A stretch of 36,618 nucleotides of DNA from Planctomycetota bacterium (GTDB lineage: Bacteria > Planctomycetota > Planctomycetia > Planctomycetales > Planctomycetaceae), in the NCBI GenBank assembly GCA_003670925.1, contig QWQG01000160.1, positions 1 to 36,618 of the forward strand. The letters are read 5' to 3'. The notes below the pieces were generated by a model. It was not told the origin of the DNA, searched no databases, and saw only the letters and a program-made list of their open reading frames with translations. Below are positions 35,639-36,618 of the stretch, piece after piece. Within the stretch, counting starts at the first letter, position 1; every line of letters begins with the position of its first letter. The position numbers and the translations under genes are program-made.

Positions 35639-36397
35639 TTAAGTGTCAGACGGCAGCCTGTCAAATCCGTTCATGCCACTGCTACGAGAAATGAAGGTCA
35701 GCACGCGAGCGACCAATTGAGCGTTTTCCTCGTAGCGTTCGCAGCGATGGCAGAGCCGCAAACTTCCGCCTGCTGCCAGACTTTCTCTCCATCCTGCTGG
35801 CAATCGACAGGCAAAACTCTTGCCACGCACGACAATCAAGGGCCGAATCAGGGGATTCCCCATGCCATCTAGCCAGCTCAACGGACATTTCTTGGGCCGA
35901 AAGCAATCGTGTGAGTTGCTGAGTACTGTATCGGTTGGAATCAATAGCCGGATGTTTCGCTGGCTCGCGTACTGCGCGACATCCAGCAGTCCAAGGCGAA
36001 TCGTTTTTTCGGCATGACGATAAGTATGGAGTCCCTGTTCTCCGGGAACAATCACAACCGACCTCGCTCCAAGGTCAGCCGCCAAATCAATGGATCGCCG
36101 CGCGTCGCGTGTCGCGGCTTCGTATGACATACCAAGTGACCCGGTAAAACCGCCAGCAAAACCAAGGCAGCTAACCGTGATTTGGGTATCAGCCAGAATG
36201 TCGTGGATCACATGCTCGCCAATGAACAGCACTTGCTGACGTCTTACGCAGACATACCGAATGCCTCGCTGCTGGAGCTGCTCCGCTTCTAGGATCAAAC
36301 CTTCTACAGAATCCGACTTCAAGGGGTATGCGACTGAGATACGCGACACAAGCGTTCTAGGCGGCCATGCTGGATCGTCTGCGAGAAATACATCCAT
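35639..36397 (-). CDS. Sugar-phosphate isomerase/epimerase-like TIM-barrel protein
   Basis: A 252-aa protein with features of the xylose-isomerase-like TIM barrel family. Recognisable parts are RISVAYPLKSDSVEGLILEAEQL and RYVCVRRQQVLFIGEHVIHD, then SCLGFAGGFTGSLGMSYEAA and DLAADLGARSVVIVPGEQG, where the family has its metal-site strand. The usual late glutamate/histidine metal ligands are not clear (RLLIPTDTVLSNSHDCF), and it is shorter than most (270-300 aa), so it may be catalytically altered. It converges on the ABC permease with only a 4-nt spacer and no terminator. The substrate is unknown. Confidence 0.68.
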   Translation of the reverse strand: MDVFLADDPAWPPRTLVSRISVAYPLKSDSVEGLILEAEQLQQRGIRYVCVRRQQVLFIGEHVIHDILADTQITVSCLGFAGGFTGSLGMSYEAATRDARRSIDLAADLGARSVVIVPGEQGLHTYRHAEKTIRLGLLDVAQYASQRNIRLLIPTDTVLSNSHDCFRPKKCPLSWLDGMGNPLIRPLIVVRGKSFACRLPAGWRESLAAGGSLRLCHRCERYEENAQLVARVLTFISRSSGMNGFDRLPSDT

Positions 36398-36618
36398 GTG
36401 AGTAGAGCTGTTTCCGTCGATGGACTCTTTCGCAACACAATCTGCCGCCAGCTCGAATTTAAGAACCTAGTACTCGTGCCGAATCTGAAGTAGAAAATTC
36501 CAGACCGTACTTTGCAAGCCTATGGATCCGTTACTATCAATGGCCTTATGCCGCCGACAAAACAGACTTCCCGGTTGCCGCAGTGTGCAGCGATCGCCGG
36601 CTACTGTAAACCGTTTCA

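Noticed and set aside
1-36618. CRISPR arrays, prophage, insertion sequences, rRNA or tRNA genes
   Set aside because: No direct-repeat/spacer pattern, terminal inverted repeats with transposase, phage structural genes or RNA gene signature was seen.

Overview
The window reads as chromosomal DNA of a planctomycete (class Planctomycetia). The evidence is the gene content: two DUF1501 proteins with twin-arginine leaders, a PSCyt1/DUF1549/DUF1553 'planctomycete cytochrome' giant, exported Gfo/Idh/MocA oxidoreductases, a methenyl-H4MPT cyclohydrolase (H4MPT C1 genes are known from planctomycetes outside methylotrophic proteobacteria), an EboE-type TIM barrel, a membrane Ser/Thr kinase with an FHA partner, and small exported coiled-coil and propeller proteins. 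No phage, insertion sequence, CRISPR array, rRNA or tRNA was seen. Genus cannot be given from sequence alone.

Layout. 1-872: 3' end of a SNF2-family helicase. 1032-4345 (minus): a LamG-type protein with an inserted seven-bladed propeller, then a Tat-exported Gfo/Idh/MocA oxidoreductase. 4700-12343 (plus): DUF1501, a PSCyt1-DUF1549-LamG-DUF1553 protein, a second DUF1501, and an exported, degenerate Gfo/Idh-like protein; together these look like a surface carbohydrate or redox utilisation block. 12634-18715: a stand-alone E2-type acyltransferase fold, an Rpn/PD-(D/E)XK transposase-like nuclease with a 12-nt tandem repeat (minus), thioredoxin-type ArsC, EboE and RecG.

18801-24110 (plus) is a tight four-gene export operon: a Q-rich secreted protein; a four-repeat beta protein ending in an NPCBM domain; a membrane-anchored trypsin-like PDZ protease with an intact triad; and a second trypsin/PDZ protein whose nucleophile serine is replaced by alanine. 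The last two junctions are 4-nt overlaps (GTGA, ATGA). This protease/pseudoprotease pair is the best candidate for an undescribed system.

24311-27209 (minus): Mch, a RimK-like ATP-grasp ligase and an inositol-monophosphatase-family enzyme, probably one C1/H4MPT unit. 27296-32903 (minus): a lipoprotein lipase-like hydrolase, a four-TM exported-domain protein, a polytopic Ser/Thr kinase and a tandem-FHA protein. 33331-34149 (minus): a small exported coiled-coil protein followed by a strong rho-independent terminator at 33151-33187. 34762-36397: an orphan SsuC/TauC-like ABC permease, whose proposed start overlaps a perfect 17-nt palindrome, facing a short sugar-isomerase-like TIM barrel across a 4-nt gap.

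Start codons were reassigned where the longest frame begins at TTG and an internal ATG or GTG is better placed (LamG protein, second Gfo/Idh, S1C protease, membrane protein, kinase, FHA protein, coiled-coil protein). All functional calls are from motif reading; no database search was possible.
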